This document shows positions 43,750-53,082 of a stretch of 64,000 bases of DNA, piece after piece. A program made the translations under genes and the position numbers. The notes beneath the pieces are model-generated. The model searched no databases. It was given only the letters and a program-made list of their open reading frames with translations, and was not told where the DNA came from. The stretch covers positions 1 to 64,000 of the forward strand of contig CAZWPX010000014.1 of the NCBI GenBank assembly GCA_964636125.1, in the 5' to 3' direction. This DNA comes from CAJINA01 sp964636125. GTDB lineage: Bacteria; Desulfobacterota; Desulfobacteria; Desulfobacterales; CAJINA01. Within the stretch, counting starts at the first letter, position 1; the number at the start of each line of letters is the position of its first letter.

Positions 43750-44349
43750 ATGCTAATCAAACAATTGGAAATGGATCCTTATGACAATTTTTCCTATCTT
43801 GTGGGCTGTGAGAACACCTTTGAAGGGTTGGTCATCGACCCGGGCCCCAACGTGGACAAAATTCTGGATGAGGCAGTCAGGGCCGGTCTTGAGATTACGA
43901 CGATCTTCAACACCCACGCCCACGGCGACCACACGGCCGGCAACGGGCCTGTTAAAGAACAGACCGGTGCCCGGATTATTATTCACCATGCGGATGCCAG
44001 CGGTTATCCCCGGGCCGACCATTTTCTTACCGATGAAACCACCCTTGCGCTGGGGGACCTCGTCTTTGAGGTGATCCACACCCCCGGCCACACGCCCGGC
44101 GGAACCTGCCTGTATGCCGAGGGCAACCTGTTTACCGGCGACACCCTGTTTGTCGGTGACAGCGGTCGGACGGATCTGGCGGGCGGTCATCGTCCCACCC
44201 TGGGGGCCTCCATCCGGCGCCTGATGCAGCTGCCTGCCGAGACAATTGTCTGGCCGGGGCACGATTACGGCCCGACGCCCTCGTCGACTCTCGGTTGGGA
44301 AAAATGCAACAACGTCAACGCAAAAGAGTATGGCTACTACCAGGGCTGA
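43750..44349 (+). CDS. MBL-fold metallo-hydrolase (glyoxalase II-like)
   Basis: A 199-residue metallo-beta-lactamase-fold enzyme. Metal ligands: NTHAHGDHTAG near residue 56, HTPGHTPGG near 114, GDTLFVGDSGRTDL near 138, and the last histidine in WPGHDYGPTPSSTLG. This is the arrangement of glyoxalase II and persulfide dioxygenase relatives that hydrolyse thioesters. A persulfide dioxygenase role is unlikely in a strict anaerobe. GGAGG is 8 bp before the ATG. Substrate not determined. Confidence 0.85.
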   Translation: MLIKQLEMDPYDNFSYLVGCENTFEGLVIDPGPNVDKILDEAVRAGLEITTIFNTHAHGDHTAGNGPVKEQTGARIIIHHADASGYPRADHFLTDETTLALGDLVFEVIHTPGHTPGGTCLYAEGNLFTGDTLFVGDSGRTDLAGGHRPTLGASIRRLMQLPAETIVWPGHDYGPTPSSTLGWEKCNNVNAKEYGYYQG

Positions 44350-44447
44350 TACCCGCGCAGGCATCAATGTATTCCAGGTAAGTGTGTGTCGTGGCCCAGT
44401 GTCTGGCGGCCGTCTCCTTAGAATGATGGAAAGGTTAGATTATCCAC

Positions 44448-45209
44448 ATGAAAGCAACTGAGAAAGTAGGTGCAGTCCGAACCCCGGATGGAGGTGAGAT
44501 GGTGCTTTACCGACATGACCGTGATTTTTCAATCAGGGTCAATGGCGAGGAGTTAATGCTCAGCCGCCAGCACGAGTCGGAGCTTGCCCTGGCGCGGTTG
44601 GGCTGTGCGCATCTGAAGGGCTGTAAAGCACCCCGGGTCCTGGTGGGCGGCCTGGGTATGGGTTTTACCCTGCGACAGGTTCTGGACATGCTCGACATCC
44701 AGGGCCGGGTGGTGGTGGGGGAACTGCTGGATGCGGTGGTTGCCTGGAATCTTGAGTTCCTGGGTGAACTCAACGGCCGGCCCCTGGAAGACCCCCGGGT
44801 TGAACTTGTAGTGGGTGATGTCAACGAGCTTGTCTTGCGCTCAAAAAACAGATTCGATGCGATTTTGCTGGATGTAGATAATGGCCCCAGCGCCATGACC
44901 CATACCGGCAACCAGCGTCTTTATGGCTATGAAGGCATCGGGGCCTGCCGTCGGGCGTTGCGGGCCCGGGGCTGCCTGGCGGTCTGGTCGGCTGAGCCGA
45001 GCAAAACCTTTGAACAGTTGCTGCTGCACTGTGAGCTGCACGTCCACCGGTACCGGGTGCCTGCATACAAAGGGAGCAAAGCGCAATTCCGTTTTGTGTG
45101 GGTCGCAGCGGAAAGACAGAAATACCTGCCCCCGGGCGGCGGCCAGCCGCGTCCGCCGGCAAATCGCAAACCGCCGGATAGACGTCGGCGTTTCTTCAAG
45201 CGGCGCTGA
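44448..45209 (+). CDS. Spermidine synthase-like methyltransferase-fold protein
   Basis: A 253-residue Rossmann-fold protein. LVGGLGMGFTLRQVLD near residue 65 is the nucleotide-binding glycine motif, VVVGELLDAVVAWN the acidic strand end, and DAILLDVDNGPSAMTH the catalytic-region equivalent of the spermidine synthase Asp. The N-terminal beta domain is reduced, so this is one of the short spermidine-synthase-like proteins whose substrate is unknown. The C-terminal 30 residues are rich in Pro, Arg and Lys (PPDRRRRFFKRR), possibly for nucleic-acid or membrane contact. Confidence 0.75.
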   Translation: MKATEKVGAVRTPDGGEMVLYRHDRDFSIRVNGEELMLSRQHESELALARLGCAHLKGCKAPRVLVGGLGMGFTLRQVLDMLDIQGRVVVGELLDAVVAWNLEFLGELNGRPLEDPRVELVVGDVNELVLRSKNRFDAILLDVDNGPSAMTHTGNQRLYGYEGIGACRRALRARGCLAVWSAEPSKTFEQLLLHCELHVHRYRVPAYKGSKAQFRFVWVAAERQKYLPPGGGQPRPPANRKPPDRRRRFFKRR

Positions 45210-45390
45210 GTCGGCCGGAGAACCACAAAACCTCTTTCCGGGACACCTCGCAGGCTATTTTCTGGAAGGAGGATTCGGCCGTGGTTCGGCGATGAACAGT
45301 TGATGCCGTCTTCAAAAGCGTCTCGCCGGGATGCCGTCAGCGGCCATTTAGGTTAGACATTGCAAATCGTTTCATTTAGGTGAAAGAGCC

Positions 45391-45573
45391 ATGCCAGAAA
45401 AAGATGTAGAAACTGGAAAGATTGCCCCCTCACATTTGGCCGATCATGTTCGTTTCGAAGTTTATGGACAGGAGATGATCGACAAGCAAGTCCGCGCCAG
45501 CGGCAACAGCGGCCGAGTCTACCTGCCCGCTAGCTGGGTGGGGCACCAGGTAAAGATTCTCAGGATTGATTAG
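45391..45573 (+). CDS. DUF2080 family (transposon-associated) protein
   Basis: A 60-residue protein whose end, KQVRASGNSGRVYLPASWVG then HQVKILRI, matches DUF2080, an AbrB-like family annotated as transposon-encoded and best known from archaeal IS elements. No transposase or terminal repeats are visible around it, so it is an orphan here. It may be a domesticated regulator or the last trace of an element. The ribosome site is weak (AAAGAG). Confidence 0.65.
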   Translation: MPEKDVETGKIAPSHLADHVRFEVYGQEMIDKQVRASGNSGRVYLPASWVGHQVKILRID

Positions 45574-45779
45574 GCCTGCCTCCTGTTATCAATTCCCCGG
45601 GCCTTCCGTCAGGGGCGTCTGAATCTTATCACTCCCAATCCTGCAATGAAACAGCATCTGACCCGGTTGCCAATTCCCACAGATTGCCTTATGGTTTGGG
45701 GAATAAAGATTACGGTATGCGCCGGACATGTGCCGGTTATCGATATGCAGGGTAAAACGCTATTGAAAGGAGGATCAGC

Positions 45780-46685
45780 ATGGGAGGAGATTTAAAGACG
45801 ATGGTGCGGGCATCCTTTGCCGCCGATGCTTTGGCCCTGGGCGGGCACTGGGTCTACAATGCGGGTGTCATCGTCAAGAAATTCGGTCGCTTGGACAGCA
45901 TGCAGGCCCCCCTGGGCAAGAGTTACCACAGCACCAAAAAAGCCGGTGATTTTACCCATTACGGCGACCAGGCCCTGGTGCTGTTGGAATCCGTGGTTCG
46001 GGACGGCCGGTTTGACTTGCAGGCTTTTGCCCATGACTGGCTGGCTCTGTTTGACGGTTATGAAGGCTATTTCGATCATGCGACCAAGGATACCCTGATT
46101 AACTTTAAAAACGGGCGGGGACCGGAGAAGGCCGGTTCCGAGTCCACCGAGTTTTCCGGAGCTGCCCGGATCGCGCCGGTGGTCTATGCGCACCAACAGG
46201 ATCGGGATACACTGGTGGCGGCCTGCCGGGCCCAGACCGCCATGACCCACAACAGCCCCGAGGTGGTTGCCGCCGCTGAATTTCTGGCCCGGGTTCTCTG
46301 GCACGTGCTACGGGGCGTCGCCCCGACTGCGGCAATGTCCACGGTGGTCCGTGATGAAATGGACAACCAGACACTGGCAGGTTGGGTAGACCAGGGGCTG
46401 GAAAGTGCCGGCGAAGAGACCCTGGATGTGATTAACGATTTCGGGCAGGCCTGCAATATCAGGATGGCGCTTCCCGCCACGGTCCACCTGGTGGCTCGAT
46501 ATGAAAATGACCTGGAAACCGCCCTGGTGGAAAACGTGATGGCCGGTGGAGATTCAGCCGCCCGGGGGATGGCCGTCGGCATGCTGCTGGGGGCCTGGCA
46601 GGGCGAAATTGCGCTGCCCCAAGCCTGGCTTGAGCAAATGAACCAAACCGAGCAGATTGCTCAGCTGCTGGCGCAACTGGATTAA
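45780..46685 (+). CDS. ADP-ribosylglycohydrolase family protein, variant metal site
   Basis: A 301-residue all-helical protein of the DraG/ARH fold. The N-terminal FAADALALGGHWVYN corresponds to the family's GD-x-LG start, THYGDQALVLLESV to the TDDT helix, and GGDSAARGMAVGMLLGA to the GGDTD segment. Both metal-binding motifs are altered (GDQ for TDD, DSA for DTD), so binuclear magnesium binding may be changed and activity is uncertain. AAGGAGG lies 6 bp before the ATG. An Hsp90-like gene starts 64 bp downstream on the same strand and is probably co-transcribed. Confidence 0.78.
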   Translation: MGGDLKTMVRASFAADALALGGHWVYNAGVIVKKFGRLDSMQAPLGKSYHSTKKAGDFTHYGDQALVLLESVVRDGRFDLQAFAHDWLALFDGYEGYFDHATKDTLINFKNGRGPEKAGSESTEFSGAARIAPVVYAHQQDRDTLVAACRAQTAMTHNSPEVVAAAEFLARVLWHVLRGVAPTAAMSTVVRDEMDNQTLAGWVDQGLESAGEETLDVINDFGQACNIRMALPATVHLVARYENDLETALVENVMAGGDSAARGMAVGMLLGAWQGEIALPQAWLEQMNQTEQIAQLLAQLD

Positions 46686-46749
46686 ACCAGGTATACACAG
46701 AGCCTTCTTTCGATTTTATAACGCAGCATTTTATTAGGAAACATATTCG

Positions 46750-48765
46750 TTGAGTCTACTTATTGATCGACTTCCCACCGAAATGCAGCACAGCCTAGAG
46801 CAGTTCAAGTTGTCTATGGATGAAAAAGGCTTAGAGGGGCTGTCTTCTGACCGGATTATTGATTATCTGGGCACCTGGCTGCTGGATGATGAGCAGCAGC
46901 AGATCCTGGGTTTGAATCCCTGGAATGTCTATTTTCTTTGGGCCGCGGCCCGCCTGTTTGCAGCCACTGCCCCACTTGTGGGGAATACGCAGGACCGGGC
47001 GGATCCTTCCGGGACTGCCGGGAGGCTGCTCACAAAACTGGCCGATGAAGACCAGGCTCGGATAGTGGCTCGCATCTGTGCTGCGGCCGGGGCGGATGAT
47101 GCCGATGTGCGCGGGACAGAGAAATCAGATTATGCCGGCGCCCCGGTCAATGTCGCCCTGTTGTCCACTGCCATTGGCCTGGCGGTTGAACTGGACCTGG
47201 AGCACCCGCAGACGCTGCAGGTGATGGCCGCGGGTTTGCCCGGCCAGGAACCACTTTCGCCGGAGCAGGTCATGACCGGGTTCCAGGTTGTGTCCGTGGG
47301 ACCGCATGCCTATTTTGCCGGAACGATCCAGGTGCGGATCGAGTGCCGCGATCCGGAGGTGCACCGGGCCTTGAAACATCATGAAAGCCGGCTGCAAAGA
47401 CAGCTGCACGCGGCCAACAGCCGGGTGAGCCCGCGGTTTCTGTTCTCGGAAATCGTCTTCGAAATTGACGCGGAAGGCTATACCCCCCTGGACATGAAGT
47501 TCTCCGTGGATTCAACAGCCGCCCTGCAGCTTTTCATGGGCAACCGGCTCTATGCCGACAAACGGGTTTTCCTGCGTGAACTGGTCCAGAACGCGGTGGA
47601 TGCCTGCAACCTGAAAAAGTTGTTTGACGAAAGTTATACGCCGGACATATCAATTGATTTCAACGATGATATCAGTGTGATCAAGTTTCGGGACAATGGT
47701 ATCGGCATGGACCGTCAGTGGATTGAGAAATACTTCCTGAAAATTGGAATTTCATTTTACCAGTCCGGCGACATCAAGGCCATTAATCAGAATCGAATCG
47801 ACTTCAACTTCATCAGCCAGTTCGGGATCGGGTTTCTGTCCAGTTTTCTGGTTTCCGATAAGATCGTTATCAGGACCCGTAAAAACAATTCGCCGGGGCT
47901 GCTGATTACCATCACCAACCTGCAGGAGTACTTTGATGTCCGGTTTGCGCCGGAAGACTGTCCCCACGGCACCGAGGTGACCCTTGCCCTCAAAGAATCC
48001 AAAATCAATTATTGCCGCAGCCTCGAGTATATCGGGTACCTCAAAATCAACATCCGATACCTGAACATTCCGGTGAAACTCCTGGATCACAAAGGGCGGA
48101 CCGCGATACTGGGCCAGTCGCAGCTGGCCTATGAAAGGGATGCCGCCACCGGCTGTGATTTTGTGGCACCGCTCGATTTTTCCGATTCAAAAGGCTACCT
48201 GTTCCTGAAAGCTAAGCGCAACGCGGATCACATCTATGCGCTTGAATCCGCCCGGGGCGGCGTTTCCATCTTCCAGGATGGAATTTTTGTCACCCAGACC
48301 GACAGCCTGCTGCCGGAGGGCGCTCGTCGAAGCGTCATTGGCCGGATTAACCTCACCGGAAAAGACAAGTGCGAACTGAGTATGGACCGCAATCGAATTT
48401 TCTGGACGGGTGCCCAACTGCAGCACATCAAGCGTACCATTCGCCTCGGGATGGTGGATCTGGCCAACCGGCTGTTGACCGCCGCTCTGGCCCTGGACCC
48501 CCCGGTGAACACCAAACGCAGCCTGGTCAATCACCTGGCAATCTTCTTCGATTTTAACGAGATCGATGACGAGATGTACCAGCGCCTGGGCAGGCAGGTG
48601 AGGGCCATTGTAGCCAAACGGTTCCGGGACTTTGTCCGGGTCAACTTTGCCCATACCCTGAAAAACAACAGTGTCCCGGAAGCGGACGGCTATGGGGAAC
48701 AATGGCAGCAAGATATACTGGCCACGTTTGCCACGCGGGGGCGGCCCTCGCTCCCGCTAAACTAG
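46750..48765 (+). CDS. Hsp90-like GHKL ATPase with a novel N-terminal region
   Basis: A 671-residue protein. TTG 46750 has AGGAAA 9 bp upstream. The GHKL ATPase is in the middle, not at the N-terminus: N-box ELVQNAVDAC near residue 277, G1 DNGIGM near 315 and the G2-like SQFGIGFLSSF near 356, as in HtpG. Before it are about 240 residues with no recognised domain, helical at first (IDYLGTWLLDDEQQQILGL). After it are about 240 residues, shorter than HtpG middle plus C-terminal domains and without MEEVD-like features. It is not the housekeeping HtpG. The pairing with an ADP-ribosylglycohydrolase-like gene is suggestive but unexplained. Confidence 0.8.
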   Translation: MSLLIDRLPTEMQHSLEQFKLSMDEKGLEGLSSDRIIDYLGTWLLDDEQQQILGLNPWNVYFLWAAARLFAATAPLVGNTQDRADPSGTAGRLLTKLADEDQARIVARICAAAGADDADVRGTEKSDYAGAPVNVALLSTAIGLAVELDLEHPQTLQVMAAGLPGQEPLSPEQVMTGFQVVSVGPHAYFAGTIQVRIECRDPEVHRALKHHESRLQRQLHAANSRVSPRFLFSEIVFEIDAEGYTPLDMKFSVDSTAALQLFMGNRLYADKRVFLRELVQNAVDACNLKKLFDESYTPDISIDFNDDISVIKFRDNGIGMDRQWIEKYFLKIGISFYQSGDIKAINQNRIDFNFISQFGIGFLSSFLVSDKIVIRTRKNNSPGLLITITNLQEYFDVRFAPEDCPHGTEVTLALKESKINYCRSLEYIGYLKINIRYLNIPVKLLDHKGRTAILGQSQLAYERDAATGCDFVAPLDFSDSKGYLFLKAKRNADHIYALESARGGVSIFQDGIFVTQTDSLLPEGARRSVIGRINLTGKDKCELSMDRNRIFWTGAQLQHIKRTIRLGMVDLANRLLTAALALDPPVNTKRSLVNHLAIFFDFNEIDDEMYQRLGRQVRAIVAKRFRDFVRVNFAHTLKNNSVPEADGYGEQWQQDILATFATRGRPSLPLN

Positions 48766-48985
48766 TGCCCACCCATACCAATACCCATCCGTTTGTTTTC
48801 AATTTGCTTTCGTATGAATTCATTCAAATGGTTGTAAGGCATGGCGCCTCTTTTACTTGTTAGCCAGTAATTTGGTTTGTGTAAATATTTCCGGTGTGGC
48901 AATGTTTCTATATCAAGGGGTTGGTCCCAACCTTTGGAAACACAGGAATCTTAATCATCTCATTATCATTATGTGATGGGACGCT

Positions 48986-50127
48986 ATGTATTTATTAACT
49001 AAAACTATTGGTCGTCGATTTCTTGTCACAACGGCAATTGTGTTGTTTTGCATACTTTTTTTGCCGATTGCAGCGTTAAACGTCGAATCTGGCCAAAATG
49101 ACTTAGCCACAGCAGCCGTGAATAAAGACACGGCAGATAAGGCTGATAGTGCTGAGAAGGACCCCAGCCGGGATATGGGTGTCAGTACCCAAAAAGCGGA
49201 TGCGGTCGCTAACAAATTAGGCGAAGAAATAGACAATTTATCAAAACGGGCCTCCTCTCAGTTTGGGGATTGGATGAGCATCGATATCTATGCGGGTGTC
49301 TCCTGGTTCAAGCTTTTCCTGGTTCTATTTTTGATTTTTGCCGTGGTGTTCATCGAACGAAAAGTAAGCAGGCTTGTTAATAAAACCAAGCGTAAAATTG
49401 AAGCGCGAAACGCTCAACATGGCTTCCGTTATCTGATGATTGATGCCGCTTCAAAGCCCATTTCCATGTTCATATGGCTCTATGGCATATATATCGTTAC
49501 CACACCGTTGCTGGTACTTTTTCAGCAGCCAAACGGGGTAAATATTGTTAAAGCCATTGCCCAGAAAGGTGTTGATTTCGGGATAGCCGTCGCCGTGATT
49601 TGGTTTATTGTCCGGTTGGTCGCAATCCTTGAATACCACATTAGAAGCTGGTCTTCTTTTACGGGTGACAACATTGACGAAATATTGGCACCTCTGGTCG
49701 GTAAAATATTGGCAGGCGCCCCTATATCCGGTGGAAGACTACGGTGGCCATAAGCTATGATACGCCGGTTGACAAAGTCAAAAAGGCAGTTTCCATCCTG
49801 AAGGAAATATTGGACAATCATGATGGCATGCAACCGGGGAGCCCACCAAGGGTCTATTTTAACGATTTGGGTGAATGGAGCCTGAATATCATGGTAATGG
49901 CCTGGTATCACCCACCTGATTATTGGAAAATGCAAACCTGGCAGATGCGAACCTGTATTGAGATACTAAAACAATTTAATGCAGAAGGCATTGAGTTCGC
50001 TTTTCCAAGCAGGTCGATCTATTTGGCCAATGACGACAGGCGGCAGCTCAAACTGAAAATGCTGAAAGGCGAAACGGAGATCTTGCATCCCAATGATAGA
50101 ACAGGGAACGGGGATGACAGCATTTGA
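48986..50127 (+). pseudogene. MscS-type mechanosensitive channel with internal deletion and frameshift
   Basis: The first frame (48986-49753) encodes an N-terminal signal or helix, a linker and two or three membrane helices (WFKLFLVLFLIFAVVFIERK, LEYHIRSWSSFTGDNIDEIL). It breaks after APLVGKILAGAP. The second frame (from about 49735) resumes at TVAISYDTPVDKVKKAVSIL, the MscS C-terminal domain, with FPSRSIYLANDD near the end. The pore helix TM3 and the beta domain between them, about 100 residues, are missing. No working channel can be made. Deletion plus phase change argues against sequencing error. Confidence 0.72.
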
Positions 50128-50200
50128 TTTGGACTCAACTTTCGGTTCTCATCCAAATGTGGGTTTTGCATCAAAGAATAGACCGACGTTTCGTTATACC

Positions 50201-50227
50201 TGTCACTCTGAGCGAAGCGAAGAGTCC
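50201..50227. repeat. Dispersed intergenic repeat
   Basis: TGTCACTCTGAGCGAAGCGA followed by AGAGTCC matches a widespread bacterial intergenic repeat type (GTCA-x-x-CTGAGCGAAGCGAAG). It lies in the 277-bp gap before the M48 gene, where I see nothing else. Confidence 0.5.
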
Positions 50228-50404
50228 CTTCCACAAGGTGACCTTTTACCGGGTATAATGCTCGATGACTTTTGAAATTGTCAAACCCCGGGTCAAACGA
50301 AATGCGACCGTGAATACCTGCAAGTTGGGCTGTACATTGACATCAGGTCGCAGATACACTATTTCTAATAATATCCCCATATTCACTGCCATCATAAACT
50401 TACA

Positions 50405-53029
50405 ATGAATTGTCCAAATTGCAGCCAGCAAAAGTTGCGGCCGGTTCTTACCCGACAGGGGGTTGAAGTCGATTACTGCCCTGCCTGTAAAGGGGTTTGG
50501 CTGGACAAGGGTGAAATCTTTCATTTTACAAGGTGGCGCAAAGAGCTCTCCAAAACCCTGCAAAATGCTCAGGCCAACCCCGGCTCCTCTTCGCGGATGA
50601 GCCCCCGGACCGGAAAGCCCATGCAGCAGCTCTCATTTTTAGCCGGGAGGCTGCAGGTTGAGTTCTGCGCTGAAACCGGGGGGCTCTGGTTTGACGCGGG
50701 CGAGCTGCGCAAACTCGCGGTGGACGACAGTGAGCTGCTGAGCCTTCAGCCCGATGAGGCCCGCGTAACCGCGACGCCTAAAGCGACGGTGGACAAAACG
50801 GACGCCCCCCCGGCGAAAATCCCCCCTTTAAGCCAACTGCCTAATCTGGCTCTGCGTTCAAGCATGACCATTTTCGGGATATACGCACTGGTCACGCTGA
50901 TCCTGATGCTGTGTGTTGAATTCGCCGGCCTGGAAATTTCGGTGGCGGTTGCTATTGGTTTCGGTTTTGCGGTGATCCAGTTTATCGCCACTCCCTGGCT
51001 GATGGATCTCTCTTTAAGCTGGTTCTACAACATGCAATGGGTAGATCCGGGCGATCTGCCGGACCACCTCCAGGCGTTCGTGGCGGAAGTTTGTCGGCGG
51101 CAGGGTATGCGGGTGCCCTCCTTCGGCCTTATTTATGACGGCGGCCCCAATGCGTTTACCTATGGGCACACCCCCAATAATGCCCGCATCATCCTGACCC
51201 AGGGTCTCCTGGATTTGCTGGCCAAAGATGAAGTCGAAGCCGTGGTAGCGCATGAAATCGGCCATGCCAGACACTGGGACATGCTGTTAATGACAGTTGT
51301 CCAGATGGTGCCCCTGATCCTTTACTATATTTTCAGATGGCTCGTTATGTCCAAAAGCGGCTCGCAAAAAGGGAAGGGCTCCGGGAAATTGGCCATCGTG
51401 GGCGTCCTGGCCTATTTTTTTTACTTCCTCAGTGAATACATGGTGCTCTGGTTTTCCAGGACGAGGGAGTATTGGGCTGATCGTTTTGCCGGCCAGGTGA
51501 CCGGCAAACCCAACGATTTGGCCGCGGCCCTGGTAAAAATAGCATATGGGCTGGCCGGCCGGGAACAACGGCCGCAAACCGATAAAAAGAAGACCGCAAA
51601 AGCGGCGCAGCGAGCGCCCCGGATGGAGGCCATCGGTGCCCTGGGCATATCAAATCCGCAGATGTCCCGGGCATTTGCCGTTTCGACCTACGCGGATGGC
51701 GGGGTGGGTGCCGGTGTTGCCGGGCCTGCTGATCAAGCCAATATTGTGAACGCCATGAAATGGGATCTGTGGAACCCCTGGGCAGAATTTTTTGAGATGC
51801 ACTCCACCCATCCCCTTGTGGCCCGGCGACTGAGATATCTGGGCAACCAGGCCGAGGCCATGGGGCAGGCGCCCTTTATCCGGTTTTCCATTAAAAAGCC
51901 GGAGAGCTACTGGGATGAGTTTTTCGGGGATCTCGTTATTATGCTGATGCCATTTGCGGCATTTGCAGGCTTTACACTGACCGCTATCGTCACGCAGGAA
52001 CTGTGGCTGCTCAACCTGGGCCTGGCGGTTGCCGGCGCTTTATCTTTTTTTAAACTGTACTTTACGTATCCACAGGACGTGTTCCCCGAATATAATGTTG
52101 CCGGGCTTTTAAAGAGAGTAAAAGTCTCCGGCGTCCGGGCGGTACCCTGCCGCCTGAAAGGCAGGATTATCGGCCGGGGAGTACCAGGGCTGATCTGGTC
52201 GGAGGATTTTATTCTCCAGGATGATACCGGGATCATATTTCTGGATTACGGACAGCCCCTGAGAATTTGGGAGTTCCTTTTCGGACTCACGCGATCCAGG
52301 GAATTCAGGAACACCGCGGTTGAGCTTGAGGGCTGGTATCGTCGCTCTCCGGTACCCTATGTTGAGTTGAAACGCTTAAGAACGTCAAAGCGGGTGACCA
52401 CCCATTGTTATGTCTACACCTATAAGCGTGCCGTGGCTGTCTTGATGGTCATTGCAGGCTTGCTGCTGCCGATGGCCCAGGGGTATAAGTTTTATGCCGG
52501 GGCTTTCAAAAAGGACCCGGCCCCGGTCCAACACCAACGCCAGCAGGCACCGCCCACGGAGTGGACTGCTGAGCAGCAGGCCGCCCGGCATATTAGCGCA
52601 GGTTATGATTTTTATATAAAGGCAAAGTTTGCGGAAGCGTCTGCAGAGTACAATCAAGCCTTGGAAATCGAGCCGGACAACCAGCAGGCGTATTTTTATC
52701 GGGGGTTGGTGTTCATCAAAACCAGGGAGTACGACCGGGCCCTGGCGGATTTGAAGGGGTCCATTGAACTCGATCCGCGCCATTTTGATTCCTACCTCTA
52801 CCTGGACTGGCTGCTCACCCGGCAAGGTGACGGAGACCGGGTGGTCCAGTCCTGGAGTGCCTTCATTCAGCTCGAACCTGAAAATGCAAGGGCTTACCTG
52901 GAGCGGGGCGGGGCCTATTACCACCTGGGGAATCAGCAGGCTGCCCGGGCGGATGCAAAAAAATCCTGTGAATTGGGAAACGCGGAAGGCTGTTTACGGT
53001 TTCGCCAGTTAAGCCCAAATCACGAGTAG
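50405..53029 (+). CDS. Zinc-ribbon / M48 (HtpX-like) metalloprotease / TPR fusion protein
   Basis: An 874-residue membrane protein. Residues 1-105 carry two zf-TFIIB-like zinc ribbons (CPNCSQQ and CPACKGVWLDKGE; the second lacks its first Cys pair). Membrane helices near 155-210 precede the M48 protease: HEIGHARHWD near residue 283, a further helix pair, and the third zinc ligand in EYWADRFAG near 356. Then come two more helices, an OB-like region and a late membrane anchor. The last 150 residues form about three TPR units (AEYNQALEIEPDNQQAYFYR). HtpX degrades damaged membrane proteins; the ribbons and TPRs are additions likely used for substrate choice. Confidence 0.85.
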   Translation: MNCPNCSQQKLRPVLTRQGVEVDYCPACKGVWLDKGEIFHFTRWRKELSKTLQNAQANPGSSSRMSPRTGKPMQQLSFLAGRLQVEFCAETGGLWFDAGELRKLAVDDSELLSLQPDEARVTATPKATVDKTDAPPAKIPPLSQLPNLALRSSMTIFGIYALVTLILMLCVEFAGLEISVAVAIGFGFAVIQFIATPWLMDLSLSWFYNMQWVDPGDLPDHLQAFVAEVCRRQGMRVPSFGLIYDGGPNAFTYGHTPNNARIILTQGLLDLLAKDEVEAVVAHEIGHARHWDMLLMTVVQMVPLILYYIFRWLVMSKSGSQKGKGSGKLAIVGVLAYFFYFLSEYMVLWFSRTREYWADRFAGQVTGKPNDLAAALVKIAYGLAGREQRPQTDKKKTAKAAQRAPRMEAIGALGISNPQMSRAFAVSTYADGGVGAGVAGPADQANIVNAMKWDLWNPWAEFFEMHSTHPLVARRLRYLGNQAEAMGQAPFIRFSIKKPESYWDEFFGDLVIMLMPFAAFAGFTLTAIVTQELWLLNLGLAVAGALSFFKLYFTYPQDVFPEYNVAGLLKRVKVSGVRAVPCRLKGRIIGRGVPGLIWSEDFILQDDTGIIFLDYGQPLRIWEFLFGLTRSREFRNTAVELEGWYRRSPVPYVELKRLRTSKRVTTHCYVYTYKRAVAVLMVIAGLLLPMAQGYKFYAGAFKKDPAPVQHQRQQAPPTEWTAEQQAARHISAGYDFYIKAKFAEASAEYNQALEIEPDNQQAYFYRGLVFIKTREYDRALADLKGSIELDPRHFDSYLYLDWLLTRQGDGDRVVQSWSAFIQLEPENARAYLERGGAYYHLGNQQAARADAKKSCELGNAEGCLRFRQLSPNHE

Positions 53030-53082
53030 GCGATTTCTATCCGTGAAACAATAACTATACAATCATCTATACGGAGGTGTGG

